Assembly (NCBI GenBank): GCA_040755615.1
Contig: JBFMAL010000007.1
Coordinates: 1-64,000 of the forward strand
DNA length: 64,000 bases
Source of the DNA: DYEP01 sp040755615
Lineage (GTDB): Bacteria > Bacillota > Sulfobacillia > DUSP01 > DYEP01
Direction of reading: 5' to 3'
The position numbers and the translations under genes are program-made. This document shows, piece after piece, positions 44,155-52,867 of the stretch. The notes under the pieces were generated by a model. That model searched no databases, was not told where the DNA came from, and was given only the letters and a program-made list of their open reading frames with translations. Position 1 is the first letter of the stretch. Every line of letters begins with the position of its first letter.

Positions 44155-45915
44155 TTATACCACCTGCGCCTCGCCCCGGTAGATGAGTCCCCTGGGCGTG
44201 TCAATGGTTACGCGCATCCCGTCCTTCAGGATGCCGAGCGCGCCCTCAGCCCCGACGATCACCGGGATCCCCAGGTTCAAGCACACGATGGCGGCGTGCG
44301 AGGTCAGCCCGCCTGCTTCCGTGACCACCGCGGAAGCGCGCTGCATGGCGGGGACAAAATCTCTGTCTGTGGCTGCTGTCACCAGGATTTCACCTTCTGA
44401 CAACTGCCCAGCTTCCTCGGCGCTCCTGATGAGCCTTACAGTGCCGCTCACAGGCCTTGAGCCTATGCCCATCCCACGGACAAGGATTGAGCCGACCGTA
44501 TGTACTTTGATCATGTTGGTAGTACCAGGCACTCCCACCGGAACCCCAGCGGTGATCACCACGAGATCGCCCTCCTGTATCAGTCCTGCATCAAGCGCAG
44601 CCGACCAGGCTTCCCGCATCATGGCATCCGTGTCTTTCGCAGCCGGTTCGACGCAGGAAGTGACGCCCCACACCAGGCTGAGCCTGCGGGCCACCCGCTC
44701 GTCTGGAGTGACCGCCACAATGGGCGATCTGGGCCGGTACTTGGCCACCATCCTGGCGGTGTGACCTGACTGGCTCGGTGTGATGATGGCCGCGGCTCGA
44801 AGAGACGCGGCTATGCTGGTCGTCGCATAACTGATGGCGTCAGTAGTCGTGGTGGCCTTTGACATCGCGGTTCTCCTTCTGGCCAAGATCTCCTCGTATG
44901 CCAGCGCTTCCTCAGTGCGCGCAGCGATTTTCGCCATGATCGTCACAGCTTCAGTAGGGTATGAGCCTACTGCTGTCTCGCCGGACAGCATGACCGCATC
45001 GGTGCCGTCGAGTATGGCGTTGGCCACATCAGAGGCCTCGGCGCGCGTGGGCCTCGGCCTGTTGATCATCGACTCAAGCATCTGGGTGGCGGTGATAACA
45101 GGTTTTCCCGCCCTGTTGCACCGCTCTATTATGTTCTTTTGGATCAAGGGAACTTCCTCTGCCGGGACTTCCACCCCGAGGTCTCCCCTGGCTACCATGA
45201 TGCCGTCAGAAACCTTCAGTATTTCTTCTATGTTCTCGCAGGCTTCCTTGTTCTCGATCTTGGCGATGATCAGCTGGTCACCGCCGCGGGACTCAAGTAC
45301 CTTTCTGACGCTCAGCACATCGTGCACGGAGCGTATGAATGAAGCGGCGACGAACTCAACACGCTCGGATACGGCGAATTCCAGGTCAGCCACGTCTTCC
45401 TCCGATACGGCCGGAAGACTCACACGCGTGCCCGGCAGGGTGACCTTCTTCTTATCCGAGACCACCCCTTCGTGCAACACGGTGCATACTACTTCACCAC
45501 CTTCTACCCGCTCGACCCTCAGGGTCACGTTGCCGTCATCTAGCAGTATGGTAGCACCCGGTGCCACATCAGAGACAATGCCCGCGTACGTGACGTGGCA
45601 GATGGTGTCATTGCCCAGCACGGGCTCAATAGTCAGCTTGAAACTTGAGCCCTTCTTAAGTTCAGCCCGCCCGTCCCGGAAGCGTCCGAGACGGATTTCC
45701 GGGCCCTTGGTGTCAAACAGCACGCCCACATGCTTGCCTGTGATGTTCTCGGCCTCCCTGAGGGCGCGCAGCCTCCTTCTGTGAATGTCGTGGTCCCCGT
45801 GGGACAGGTTGAATCGTGCCACGTCCATGCCGGCCCGAATCAGCGCAGCGATGGTATCCGGGCTTTCCGTAGACGGGCCGAGCGTACAAACGATCTTGGT
45901 CCTTCTCAACTGCAT
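44155..45915 (-). CDS. pyk: Pyruvate kinase with C-terminal PEP-utiliser domain
   Basis: 586 residues. The TIM-barrel core shows RRTKIVCTLGPSTESPDTI, LIIAKIENKEACENIEEIL, VARGDLGVEVP and NRAGKPVITATQMLESM. The C-terminal about 100 residues form the swivelling domain of PEP-utilising enzymes, with the histidine in GGLTSHAAIV, an extension typical of Bacillus-type enzymes. It makes ATP and pyruvate in the last step of glycolysis. The ATG at 45915 is chosen. It follows pfkA by 18 bases. Confidence 0.95.
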   Translation of the reverse strand: MQLRRTKIVCTLGPSTESPDTIAALIRAGMDVARFNLSHGDHDIHRRRLRALREAENITGKHVGVLFDTKGPEIRLGRFRDGRAELKKGSSFKLTIEPVLGNDTICHVTYAGIVSDVAPGATILLDDGNVTLRVERVEGGEVVCTVLHEGVVSDKKKVTLPGTRVSLPAVSEEDVADLEFAVSERVEFVAASFIRSVHDVLSVRKVLESRGGDQLIIAKIENKEACENIEEILKVSDGIMVARGDLGVEVPAEEVPLIQKNIIERCNRAGKPVITATQMLESMINRPRPTRAEASDVANAILDGTDAVMLSGETAVGSYPTEAVTIMAKIAARTEEALAYEEILARRRTAMSKATTTTDAISYATTSIAASLRAAAIITPSQSGHTARMVAKYRPRSPIVAVTPDERVARRLSLVWGVTSCVEPAAKDTDAMMREAWSAALDAGLIQEGDLVVITAGVPVGVPGTTNMIKVHTVGSILVRGMGIGSRPVSGTVRLIRSAEEAGQLSEGEILVTAATDRDFVPAMQRASAVVTEAGGLTSHAAIVCLNLGIPVIVGAEGALGILKDGMRVTIDTPRGLIYRGEAQVV

Positions 45916-45933
45916 CACTCCCAACTTCCACCT

Positions 45934-46893
45934 TTAAGTCGCCAGCACCCCGGCTAGATCGTACAACTCGCGGTCGATCTGTTTCCTTGCCGAAAGCACT
46001 TCATTGTATGGTACGTCCACCACCCTGCCTCCAGCAAAGCCCACCATCACGCCACGCCGACCCGCCAGAGCAAGGTCTACCGCCCTTCCTCCCAGCCTGC
46101 TGGCCAGTATGCGGTCAAACCCCGTTGGCGTACCTCCCCTCTGCACATGCCCGAGGACGATAACGCGGGTTTCAAGACCAGTGCGCACTCGTATCTCTTC
46201 CGCCACAGAGTAAGCGGAACCGGCACCCTCAGCTACAATGATGATGCTATGGCGCTTACCTCGCCTGTAGCCGCGCATGAGCCTTCCGCAGACGTCTTCC
46301 ATGTTCACGCCGGACTCCGGAAGCAGGATGGACTCGGCACCCCCCGCAAGCCCCGAATACAGCGCGATGTACCCCGAGTGCCTGCCCATAACCTCAATGA
46401 TAAACGTACGCTCGTGGGAGGTGGCGGTATCCCGGACGCGGTTCACTGCCTCAAGTGCGGTGTTGACCGCCGTGTCAAATCCCACGCTGTAGTCGGTGCC
46501 AGGTATATCGTTGTCGATGGTGCCGGGGATGCCCACCGTACGGATCCCTTCTTCTTCAAGTGCCGCGGCTCCTTTCAACGAGCCATCCCCGCCGATTACA
46601 ATCAGGCAGTCAACTCCCAGTTCCCTCAGAGTCCTGGCGCCGCGCTTCACCCCTTCGGGCGTCCTGAACTCCTCGGACCGGGCCGTATGGAGAATGGTCC
46701 CACCCCTGTGGATGATATCAGCCACAGAGGCGACGTTCATCTCGACAAACTCGCCTGCAAGCAGCCCCTGGTAGCCTCGCCGGATGCCGTACACGCTGGC
46801 GCCCTCGTAAATTCCCTTGCGGACTACGGCTCGGATGCAGGCGTTCATCCCGGGCGCATCTCCGCCGCTGGTCAGTACTGCAATTGTTGACAC
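45934..46893 (-). CDS. pfkA: ATP-dependent 6-phosphofructokinase
   Basis: 319 residues, the standard length. STIAVLTSGGDAPGMNACIR, the ATP-site GGDGSLKGA, the catalytic PGTIDNDIPGTDYSVGFDTA and GHVQRGGTP are all present, and the glycine after GGDG indicates the ATP-type enzyme. It commits fructose 6-phosphate to glycolysis. The GTG at 46893 follows AGGGGTGG; the open frame reaches 46914. It is co-transcribed with pyk. Confidence 0.95.
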   Translation of the reverse strand: MSTIAVLTSGGDAPGMNACIRAVVRKGIYEGASVYGIRRGYQGLLAGEFVEMNVASVADIIHRGGTILHTARSEEFRTPEGVKRGARTLRELGVDCLIVIGGDGSLKGAAALEEEGIRTVGIPGTIDNDIPGTDYSVGFDTAVNTALEAVNRVRDTATSHERTFIIEVMGRHSGYIALYSGLAGGAESILLPESGVNMEDVCGRLMRGYRRGKRHSIIIVAEGAGSAYSVAEEIRVRTGLETRVIVLGHVQRGGTPTGFDRILASRLGGRAVDLALAGRRGVMVGFAGGRVVDVPYNEVLSARKQIDRELYDLAGVLAT

Positions 46894-46903
46894 ATGACCA
46901 CCC

Positions 46904-47104
46904 CTATACTTCACTCAGGTTGCACGCGAGTATGTCGTGCGCCTCCCATGCTTCGCTCTCAGGTACCAGCACTTCGTATGCTCCGCATCCGTACGCGCTG
47001 AGCCCCTGACTCCGTATCCTGGCCAGGAGACCTTCACGGGCCAATATCTCCCTTGCCATCTCAGCCAGACCCTGGTTTGAGGTCATGTAGACTACAACCC
47101 ACAC
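46904..47104 (-). CDS. DUF2007-like small protein
   Basis: 66 residues: VVVYMTSNQGLAEMAREILA, then LARIRSQGLSA and YEVLVPESEAWEAHDILA. This is the beta-alpha-beta layout of DUF2007 'putative signal-transducing' proteins. It is set between dnaE (39 bases) and pfkA (10 bases). The GTG at 47104 starts it. No role is known. Confidence 0.6.
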   Translation of the reverse strand: MWVVVYMTSNQGLAEMAREILAREGLLARIRSQGLSAYGCGAYEVLVPESEAWEAHDILACNLSEV

Positions 47105-47143
47105 GATGATTGCCCCCCCAAGACCTTCTTAGTGTAGATTGAC

Positions 47144-50100
47144 TTAGAGCGTCTCTATTTTCACCGAACTCTCTCCCATGAGCTCGCGGAGCCGCCGTAT
47201 GAATCCCTCGTCTGGCATGACCCTGCATGAAGGAGGCAGTTTCAGCCGCTTTTTCTCGCCCGGGAAGCACAGCACAACGGGGCATGTTCCCGGCCGGGAC
47301 TCGAGCGTACGTTTCAGTTCGTGCAGTGTCCTTTCGTCATTCACCCTTATGTTAATGACGGAAGGCAGAAGGTCTGACATTTCCTCGCAGATCAGTTTCA
47401 CATCGTCCTCCTGAATGGACATTCTCCCCCGGACAGACACAATTCTTTCCGCGACCAAAAGGTCGCTGTAGCGCTCGTATACCCTGGGGAAGACCAGCAC
47501 TTCCACAGAACCTGTGAGATCCTCAAGGGTAAGAAAGTACATGGCTTCGCCCGAGCGCGTCATTACGCGCTTATATGCGGTGATCATACCCGCCAGCACC
47601 ACTTCCGCCTGATCCGGAAGCTGGGCCACTTCTCCCGCCCTCGCCGTGGCCACCATTTCGATGGCAGCCTGGTGTTCTGTAAGGGGGTGCCCGGACACGT
47701 AAAACCCAAGCGCCTCGTGTTCCATGCGCAAAAGCTCGCTTCTTGTAAACTCCGGTCTGTCCGGTATGCTACTGTCAGCGGCGAACGCCTCGAGTTCAAA
47801 AAGGGTAAGCTGGCCTTCTCTCAGGGTGCGCTGCAGACGGCTGCTCGCGTCCAGCACCGCGTCCAGCGCCTCGAGCATGGCCCTTCTGGATGCACCAGTG
47901 GAATCGAATGCCCCGGCTTTGATCAGCGCCTCCACAGCCCGCCGGTTAATGCTCCGGCTGTCCACCCGCTCGCAGAAATCGCGGAGCGAACTGAACGGCT
48001 TTTGCCTGCGTGCCGCAGTGATGGCTTCCACGGCGCTCCTGCCCACACCTCGCGTGGCGCCGAGTCCGAACCGGATGGCCTGGCCGTGAACGGTGAAGTC
48101 AAACTCGCTCTCGTTCACATCAGGAGGCAGCACCTCTATGCCCATCCTAGCCGCCTCTCGGATGTAAAGTGCTACCTTGTCGGAGGAGTCCTGCACGCTG
48201 GAAAGCAAAGACCCCATGAATTCCGCGGGGTAATGCGCCTTCAAGTATGCAGTTTGGTAAGCGAGCAGCGCGTAAGCGGCGGCGTGGGACTTGTTGAACC
48301 CGTAATTGGCGAACTTCATGATAAGGTCGTAGACCTCGTTGGCAGACTCTGCGCTGATCCCCCTGGCCACACAACCCGAAACAAATTCTTCTCGCTGTTT
48401 GTCAAGCATGTCCCTGTTCTTCTTGGACACAGCCCGCCTAAGCAAGTCTGCCTGGGCCAGAGAAAAGCCTGCGAGCTTTGCTGCGGCCTGCATGATCTGT
48501 TCCTGGTAGATCATGATGCCGCACGTCTCCTTGAGAATGGGCTCGAGCGCGGGGTGGACGTAGCTTTCCTTCCCCCGCCTGTTCGTGAGGTATTCGGGAA
48601 TATGTTCCATGGGCCCGGGCCTGCACAGCGCGATGCAAGCAATGATATCCGTGAAAACCTCCGGTTTCATTTCGCGCAGTACGTCCCTCACCCAGCTGCT
48701 CTCGAGTTGGAACACCCCCAGGGTGTCCCCCCGGCTCAGCAGCTCGTAGGTTTCCCTGTCGTCAAGGGGAAGGGCCTCGATATCGATGCTTTTGCCCTGG
48801 CGCTTTGCCGCCTCCACCGTGTGATGGATCACCGTGAGCGTACGCAGCCCCAGAAAATCCATTTTCAAAAGACCCAAAGACTCCAGCGTGTCCATGGAGA
48901 ACTGGGTGACGATGGTACCGTCATTCATCCTCTGGAGTGGCACATGCTCGTAAAGAGGCCTCCTGGATATGACAACGCCCGCGGCGTGTACCGATGCGTG
49001 CCTCGGGAGACCCTCAAGTTTCTCCGCCACCTGAAGCAATGCATTGACCTTGGGATCATCCCTTTTCGCCCGCGCCAGCTCGGGCACAGTGGATACCGCT
49101 TTCTCCAGGGTAATGCCGATCTCCATCGGCACCATCTTGGCTATGCGGTCCACGTCCGCGTAGGGCATTTCCAGCGCACGCCCCACGTCCCGGATCACCG
49201 CGCGGGCCGCCATGGTGCCGAAGGTGATGATCTGCGCCACGCAATCCTTGCCGTACTTGTTTACGACGTAGTCTATAACCTCGCCCCGGCGTTCAAAACA
49301 GAAATCGATGTCCATGTCGGGCATGGTGGACCGCTCGGGGTTTAAAAACCGTTCGAACAGGAGCCCGTACGAAAGCGGATCGATGTTGGTGATTCCAAGG
49401 AGGTAGGCGACGACAGAACCGGCCGCCGAACCTCTGCCGGGTCCCACGGGTATGCCCCGCTCTCTCGCATATTTCACAAAATCCCATACGATGAGGAAAT
49501 ATCCGGAGTAGCCCATCGATGAAATGACGGAAAGCTCGTAGTCCAGACGCTGCATTACCTCCGGGCGCGCTCCAGGGTACCTTAAGGGCAGGTTTTCCTG
49601 GCACAGCCTGCGGAGGTAGCTGTCGGCATCGATCCCTTCCGGCAGCTCATAGTCCGGCAGGTGAATTTGGCCGAAGCTGAGCCTTACGTTGCAGCGCTCT
49701 GCGATCTCAAGCGTATTCCGAAGCGCCTCAGGCACAGCGGCGAACAGCCTCTGCATCTCTTCCGGAGACTTCAGGTAGAACTGGTCTCCGGGAAACCGGA
49801 GCCGGGTGTTGTCAGATATGCTCTTGTTGGTCTGGATGCAAAGAAGGATGTCGTGGGCCTGCGCGTCGGAACGCTCCATGTAATGCGAGTCGTTTGTGGC
49901 CACGCAGGGAACGCCCGTCTTTCGCGACAGCGCTGTAAACGCCGCGTTGACGCGCGCCTCATCCGGGATACCGTGGTCCTGCAGTTCGAGGTAGAATCCG
50001 TCGGGTCCGAAAATATCCAGATACCGACCAAGGACCTTCTTCGCCTCTTTTTCGCCGCCGGCGAGATACGCCTGCGGCACCTGACCCGCGATGCAACCGC

Positions 50101-50509
50101 TGGTCGCGACAAGCCCCCTACTATACTCAGCCAAAAGCTCCAGGTCCACCCTGGGCTTGTAATAAAAGCCTTCCGTGTAGCTCCGGGTCACCAGCTGGAT
50201 GAGGTTCTTGTACCCTTCGTCCGACTCAGCCAGGAGCACCAGATGGTATGGGTCGTCGTCGATACCTGGATCCTTTGAAAACCTGGATCGGCTCGCCACG
50301 TACACCTCGCAGCCTAAGATAGGCTTAACCCCCGCGTTTTCACATGCGCGGTAGAACTGGACGGCACCGTACAGCACCCCGTGGTCAGTCAGGGTGCACG
50401 CCGGCATGCCCATGCGGGCTGCCGCCTGTGCCAGCGCTTCCACTCTGGACAGGCCGTCCAGCAGGCTGTATTCGGAATGGACGTGTAGGTGGACGAAACC
50501 CGGTTTCAG
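47144..50509 (-). CDS. dnaE: DNA polymerase III alpha subunit (DnaE)
   Basis: 1121 residues from the start proposed here. The PHP domain opens with FVHLHVHSEYSLLDG, and the catalytic palm shows GRGSAAGSVVAYLLGI and TMPDMDIDFCFERRGEVIDY. The tail has the HhH and OB (VVLAGMITAYKRVMTRSGEA) regions of DnaE1-type enzymes. The first ATG/GTG/TTG in frame is GTG 50443, which would delete the PHP motif. Upstream of it the only start-like codon before an in-frame stop is CTG 50509, with GGGGTGA six bases before it. The protein would then begin MKPGFVHLHVHSEYS. It replicates the chromosome or works with PolC on the lagging strand. Confidence 0.93.
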   Translation of the reverse strand: MKPGFVHLHVHSEYSLLDGLSRVEALAQAAARMGMPACTLTDHGVLYGAVQFYRACENAGVKPILGCEVYVASRSRFSKDPGIDDDPYHLVLLAESDEGYKNLIQLVTRSYTEGFYYKPRVDLELLAEYSRGLVATSGCIAGQVPQAYLAGGEKEAKKVLGRYLDIFGPDGFYLELQDHGIPDEARVNAAFTALSRKTGVPCVATNDSHYMERSDAQAHDILLCIQTNKSISDNTRLRFPGDQFYLKSPEEMQRLFAAVPEALRNTLEIAERCNVRLSFGQIHLPDYELPEGIDADSYLRRLCQENLPLRYPGARPEVMQRLDYELSVISSMGYSGYFLIVWDFVKYARERGIPVGPGRGSAAGSVVAYLLGITNIDPLSYGLLFERFLNPERSTMPDMDIDFCFERRGEVIDYVVNKYGKDCVAQIITFGTMAARAVIRDVGRALEMPYADVDRIAKMVPMEIGITLEKAVSTVPELARAKRDDPKVNALLQVAEKLEGLPRHASVHAAGVVISRRPLYEHVPLQRMNDGTIVTQFSMDTLESLGLLKMDFLGLRTLTVIHHTVEAAKRQGKSIDIEALPLDDRETYELLSRGDTLGVFQLESSWVRDVLREMKPEVFTDIIACIALCRPGPMEHIPEYLTNRRGKESYVHPALEPILKETCGIMIYQEQIMQAAAKLAGFSLAQADLLRRAVSKKNRDMLDKQREEFVSGCVARGISAESANEVYDLIMKFANYGFNKSHAAAYALLAYQTAYLKAHYPAEFMGSLLSSVQDSSDKVALYIREAARMGIEVLPPDVNESEFDFTVHGQAIRFGLGATRGVGRSAVEAITAARRQKPFSSLRDFCERVDSRSINRRAVEALIKAGAFDSTGASRRAMLEALDAVLDASSRLQRTLREGQLTLFELEAFAADSSIPDRPEFTRSELLRMEHEALGFYVSGHPLTEHQAAIEMVATARAGEVAQLPDQAEVVLAGMITAYKRVMTRSGEAMYFLTLEDLTGSVEVLVFPRVYERYSDLLVAERIVSVRGRMSIQEDDVKLICEEMSDLLPSVINIRVNDERTLHELKRTLESRPGTCPVVLCFPGEKKRLKLPPSCRVMPDEGFIRRLRELMGESSVKIETL

Positions 50510-50537
50510 TGTTCTTCACCCCGGAAGCGGGACATGG

Positions 50538-50543
50538 TATAAT
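50538..50543 (+). promoter_or_regulatory. -10 element of the zinc-ribbon gene
   Basis: TATAAT at 50538-50543, a consensus -10, lies 26 bases before the ATG. The -35 region is weak. It lies inside the leader region of the divergent dnaE, whose start codon is only 29 bases away. Confidence 0.5.
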
Positions 50544-50568
50544 TTTTAAGAGAAGGGAGGCATGTCCT

Positions 50569-50736
50569 ATGCCCTGGAAAAGGTGCCCCCATTGTGAAGG
50601 CCTGTCATATACAGCTGCCACACGCTACGCCAGATGGCTTTGCCCCTACTGCGACCGGGATATCACCGATGTAAAGGAGTGTGAGCCCCGGAGGCAGCCG
50701 GAAAGTGACAAGCAAGACCGGCAAGACCAGGAATAG
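50569..50736 (+). CDS. 55-residue zinc-ribbon protein
   Basis: MPWKRCPHCEGLSYTAATRY followed by WLCPYCDRDITDVKE gives two CxxC knuckles 20 residues apart, a zinc-ribbon plan, then a polar tail rich in Q, D and K. GGGAGG lies eight bases before the ATG and a consensus -10 just upstream. It is transcribed divergently from dnaE. It could be a small nucleic-acid or protein binding factor; no named family is recognised. Confidence 0.7.
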   Translation: MPWKRCPHCEGLSYTAATRYARWLCPYCDRDITDVKECEPRRQPESDKQDRQDQE

Positions 50737-50761
50737 GGCTGTTTCTTTGTTGGAGTGATTT

Positions 50762-51487
50762 CTAGTCTGCCCGCGTCAATTCCTTCAAGTTCGGAGAAAG
50801 CGAGCGCTCGCGGGTGTTATGCTCTTCGCAAAGCCCGGTGAGCGGGCAGTCAGAACACCGCGGGTTTCTGGGTAGGCAGATCTTCCTGCCGTGCTTTATC
50901 AGGAAGACGTGAAGGTCCCTGCAGATTTCAGGATCTATCTCGGACTCCACGGCCCGCTGCATCGCTTCCCTGCTCTTACCGAGTGAGTGGCCAGTTAGCC
51001 GTCCCAGTACGCGAAACACGTGCGTGTCCACGGGGAATGCCGGGCGCCCAAGGCCGAAGAGCATTACGCACGCGGCGGTCTTTGGACCTACCCCAAGCAA
51101 CGACAGAAGGTATCGGTACGCATCTTCCGGACGCTGATACCGCAGGTGTTCAAGGTCGAGGCAACCAGTATCAGACCGGACTTTTTCCAGGGTGTTCCTG
51201 ATCCGCTCTGCCTTCTCATTATGGAGGCCCGCCTCTCGTATGCACTCCGCAACATCGGAAAGCGGGGCTGAGAGCACCATTTCCCACGAAGGGAAACGGG
51301 CTTTCAATTTCTGAAACGCCCGAAGGCTGTTTTTGTCCGTCGTCGCCTGTGACAGCATCGTAGCGACAAGCACGTCCATCACGCTGCAAAACGACTCTTC
51401 CATGAGCGTGTCAGGCACATGGGTGCCTGCGTAAAGCGGTGAAAGCGCGGAAGTGACCTTTCGGAGGTATGCAGGAAAGCTCTTCAT
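50762..51487 (-). CDS. nth: Endonuclease III-type DNA glycosylase/AP lyase
   Basis: 241 residues. The helix-hairpin-helix LGVGPKTAACVMLFGLG contains the catalytic lysine, and PVDTHVFRVLGRL the catalytic aspartate. The iron-sulfur loop CLPRNPRCSDCPLTGLC has the exact C-x6-C-x2-C-x5-C spacing. It removes oxidised pyrimidines and nicks the abasic site. It overlaps murD by ATGA. It is slightly longer than E. coli Nth at both ends. Confidence 0.9.
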   Translation of the reverse strand: MKSFPAYLRKVTSALSPLYAGTHVPDTLMEESFCSVMDVLVATMLSQATTDKNSLRAFQKLKARFPSWEMVLSAPLSDVAECIREAGLHNEKAERIRNTLEKVRSDTGCLDLEHLRYQRPEDAYRYLLSLLGVGPKTAACVMLFGLGRPAFPVDTHVFRVLGRLTGHSLGKSREAMQRAVESEIDPEICRDLHVFLIKHGRKICLPRNPRCSDCPLTGLCEEHNTRERSLSPNLKELTRAD

Positions 51488-52848
51488 CTACCCACCATCT
51501 CGCGGACCAGCTGCTTAAAACGCCGTCCCCTCTCCTCGAAATTCCTGAACATATCGTATGAGGCCGACGCGGGTGAAAGCAGCACCGTGTCCCCGGGCCG
51601 GGCCTCTTCATGCGACCGCATGACAGCCTGCTCCAGGCTCTCAACGCGCTGGATGGGCATGGCGTCGTCCCCCAGTTCCTCCCTGACCGCCCGCTCGATC
51701 TTCTCAGCGGTTTTGCCCAGGGTAAACAGTATCCGGACCTTGCCCCGCATTGCCCTGGCGTACTCCCTGTAGGGGAGCCCCTTGTCGTAGCCGCCCGCGA
51801 TAAGCAGGATGGGAGCGGGCACTGTCCGGAGCGCGGCAATAGCCCTGACGGGAGAGGTCGCGATGGAGTCGTTCACGTACCTGACGCCATTACACTCACA
51901 CACGGTCTCGAGCCTATGTTCAATGCCTTTAAATGATACAAGCACCGAGGAAACGGCATCCGGGTCCGCTCCGGCGCTGATGGACAAGAGAGATGCAAGG
52001 AGCGCGTTCTCCAGGTTGTGCGGGCCGGGTATGCCCACCTCAGAAGCCTTGCAGAGCACGTGATCTCTGCCATCTAAGTGCACGTGCAACCGGTCATCCT
52101 TTAGAAACGCACCCTGGTCGGGCCGGCTCTGCCTTGAGAAGTAAAGTACGCGGCCCGGGCACTCGGGCGCCAGGGCGCGCGTGATCTCGTCATCGGCGTT
52201 CAGCGCGGTAACATCCTCCGGCCGCTGGAACCTGAATATGTTCATCTTGGCGTTGCGGTACGCCTCTGCCGAGCCGTGGACATCGAGATGGTCAACGCCT
52301 ATGTTGGTGATCCCCGCCACCTGCGGGCTTACCTTCGTGAGCTCCAGCTGGAAGCTAGAGAGCTCAAGCACCACAAGGTCCTCCTCCCCTATGTCGTCCA
52401 AGCGTTCGATGAGCGGCGTGCCGATATTTCCCCCCACAAACACGTTGCGGCCCGACGCCTTAAGCATCTCGCCTGTCAGGGTAGTCGTAGTGGTCTTGCC
52501 TGCGCTACCGGTGACGGCGACCGTCCGGCCCCTGCACAGCGACAAAAATAGACCCATCTCACTTTCGATCCGCGCGCCGCTCGCCCTGGCCCTTTCTACC
52601 TCAGGGATGTCTTTCTTCATGCCCGGCGTCAGAAACACAAGCTCGTACCGGTGGAGCTCGTCCAGGTACCCGGGCCCGAGCCGGAGCGTCACCCCCTTGG
52701 CTTCCAGCATTGCAGCGGTTTCGCCAAGTTCCTCTCGGGTCTTTCTATCCATCGCGAAGACCCGGGCGCCCTGTCCGAGGAGGTAGTTTATGAGGGAGAG
52801 GTTTGATACCCCGATCCCCACAACTGCAGCCTCACGACCAGAAAACAC
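51484..52848 (-). CDS. murD: UDP-N-acetylmuramoylalanine--D-glutamate ligase
   Basis: 454 residues. The N-terminal UDP-binding domain starts AAVVGIGVSNLSLINYLL. The ATPase loop is AVTGSAGKTTTTTLTGEML, followed by GGNIGTPLIE, ELSSFQLE, HLDVHGS and YVNDSIATSP. It adds D-glutamate to UDP-MurNAc-L-Ala in peptidoglycan synthesis. It lies apart from any division/cell-wall cluster, between an aspartate aminotransferase and nth. The GTG at 52848 follows AGGTGG. Confidence 0.93.
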   Translation of the reverse strand: MFSGREAAVVGIGVSNLSLINYLLGQGARVFAMDRKTREELGETAAMLEAKGVTLRLGPGYLDELHRYELVFLTPGMKKDIPEVERARASGARIESEMGLFLSLCRGRTVAVTGSAGKTTTTTLTGEMLKASGRNVFVGGNIGTPLIERLDDIGEEDLVVLELSSFQLELTKVSPQVAGITNIGVDHLDVHGSAEAYRNAKMNIFRFQRPEDVTALNADDEITRALAPECPGRVLYFSRQSRPDQGAFLKDDRLHVHLDGRDHVLCKASEVGIPGPHNLENALLASLLSISAGADPDAVSSVLVSFKGIEHRLETVCECNGVRYVNDSIATSPVRAIAALRTVPAPILLIAGGYDKGLPYREYARAMRGKVRILFTLGKTAEKIERAVREELGDDAMPIQRVESLEQAVMRSHEEARPGDTVLLSPASASYDMFRNFEERGRRFKQLVREMVGR

Positions 52849-52867
52849 AATACCACCTGCCTGTTCC

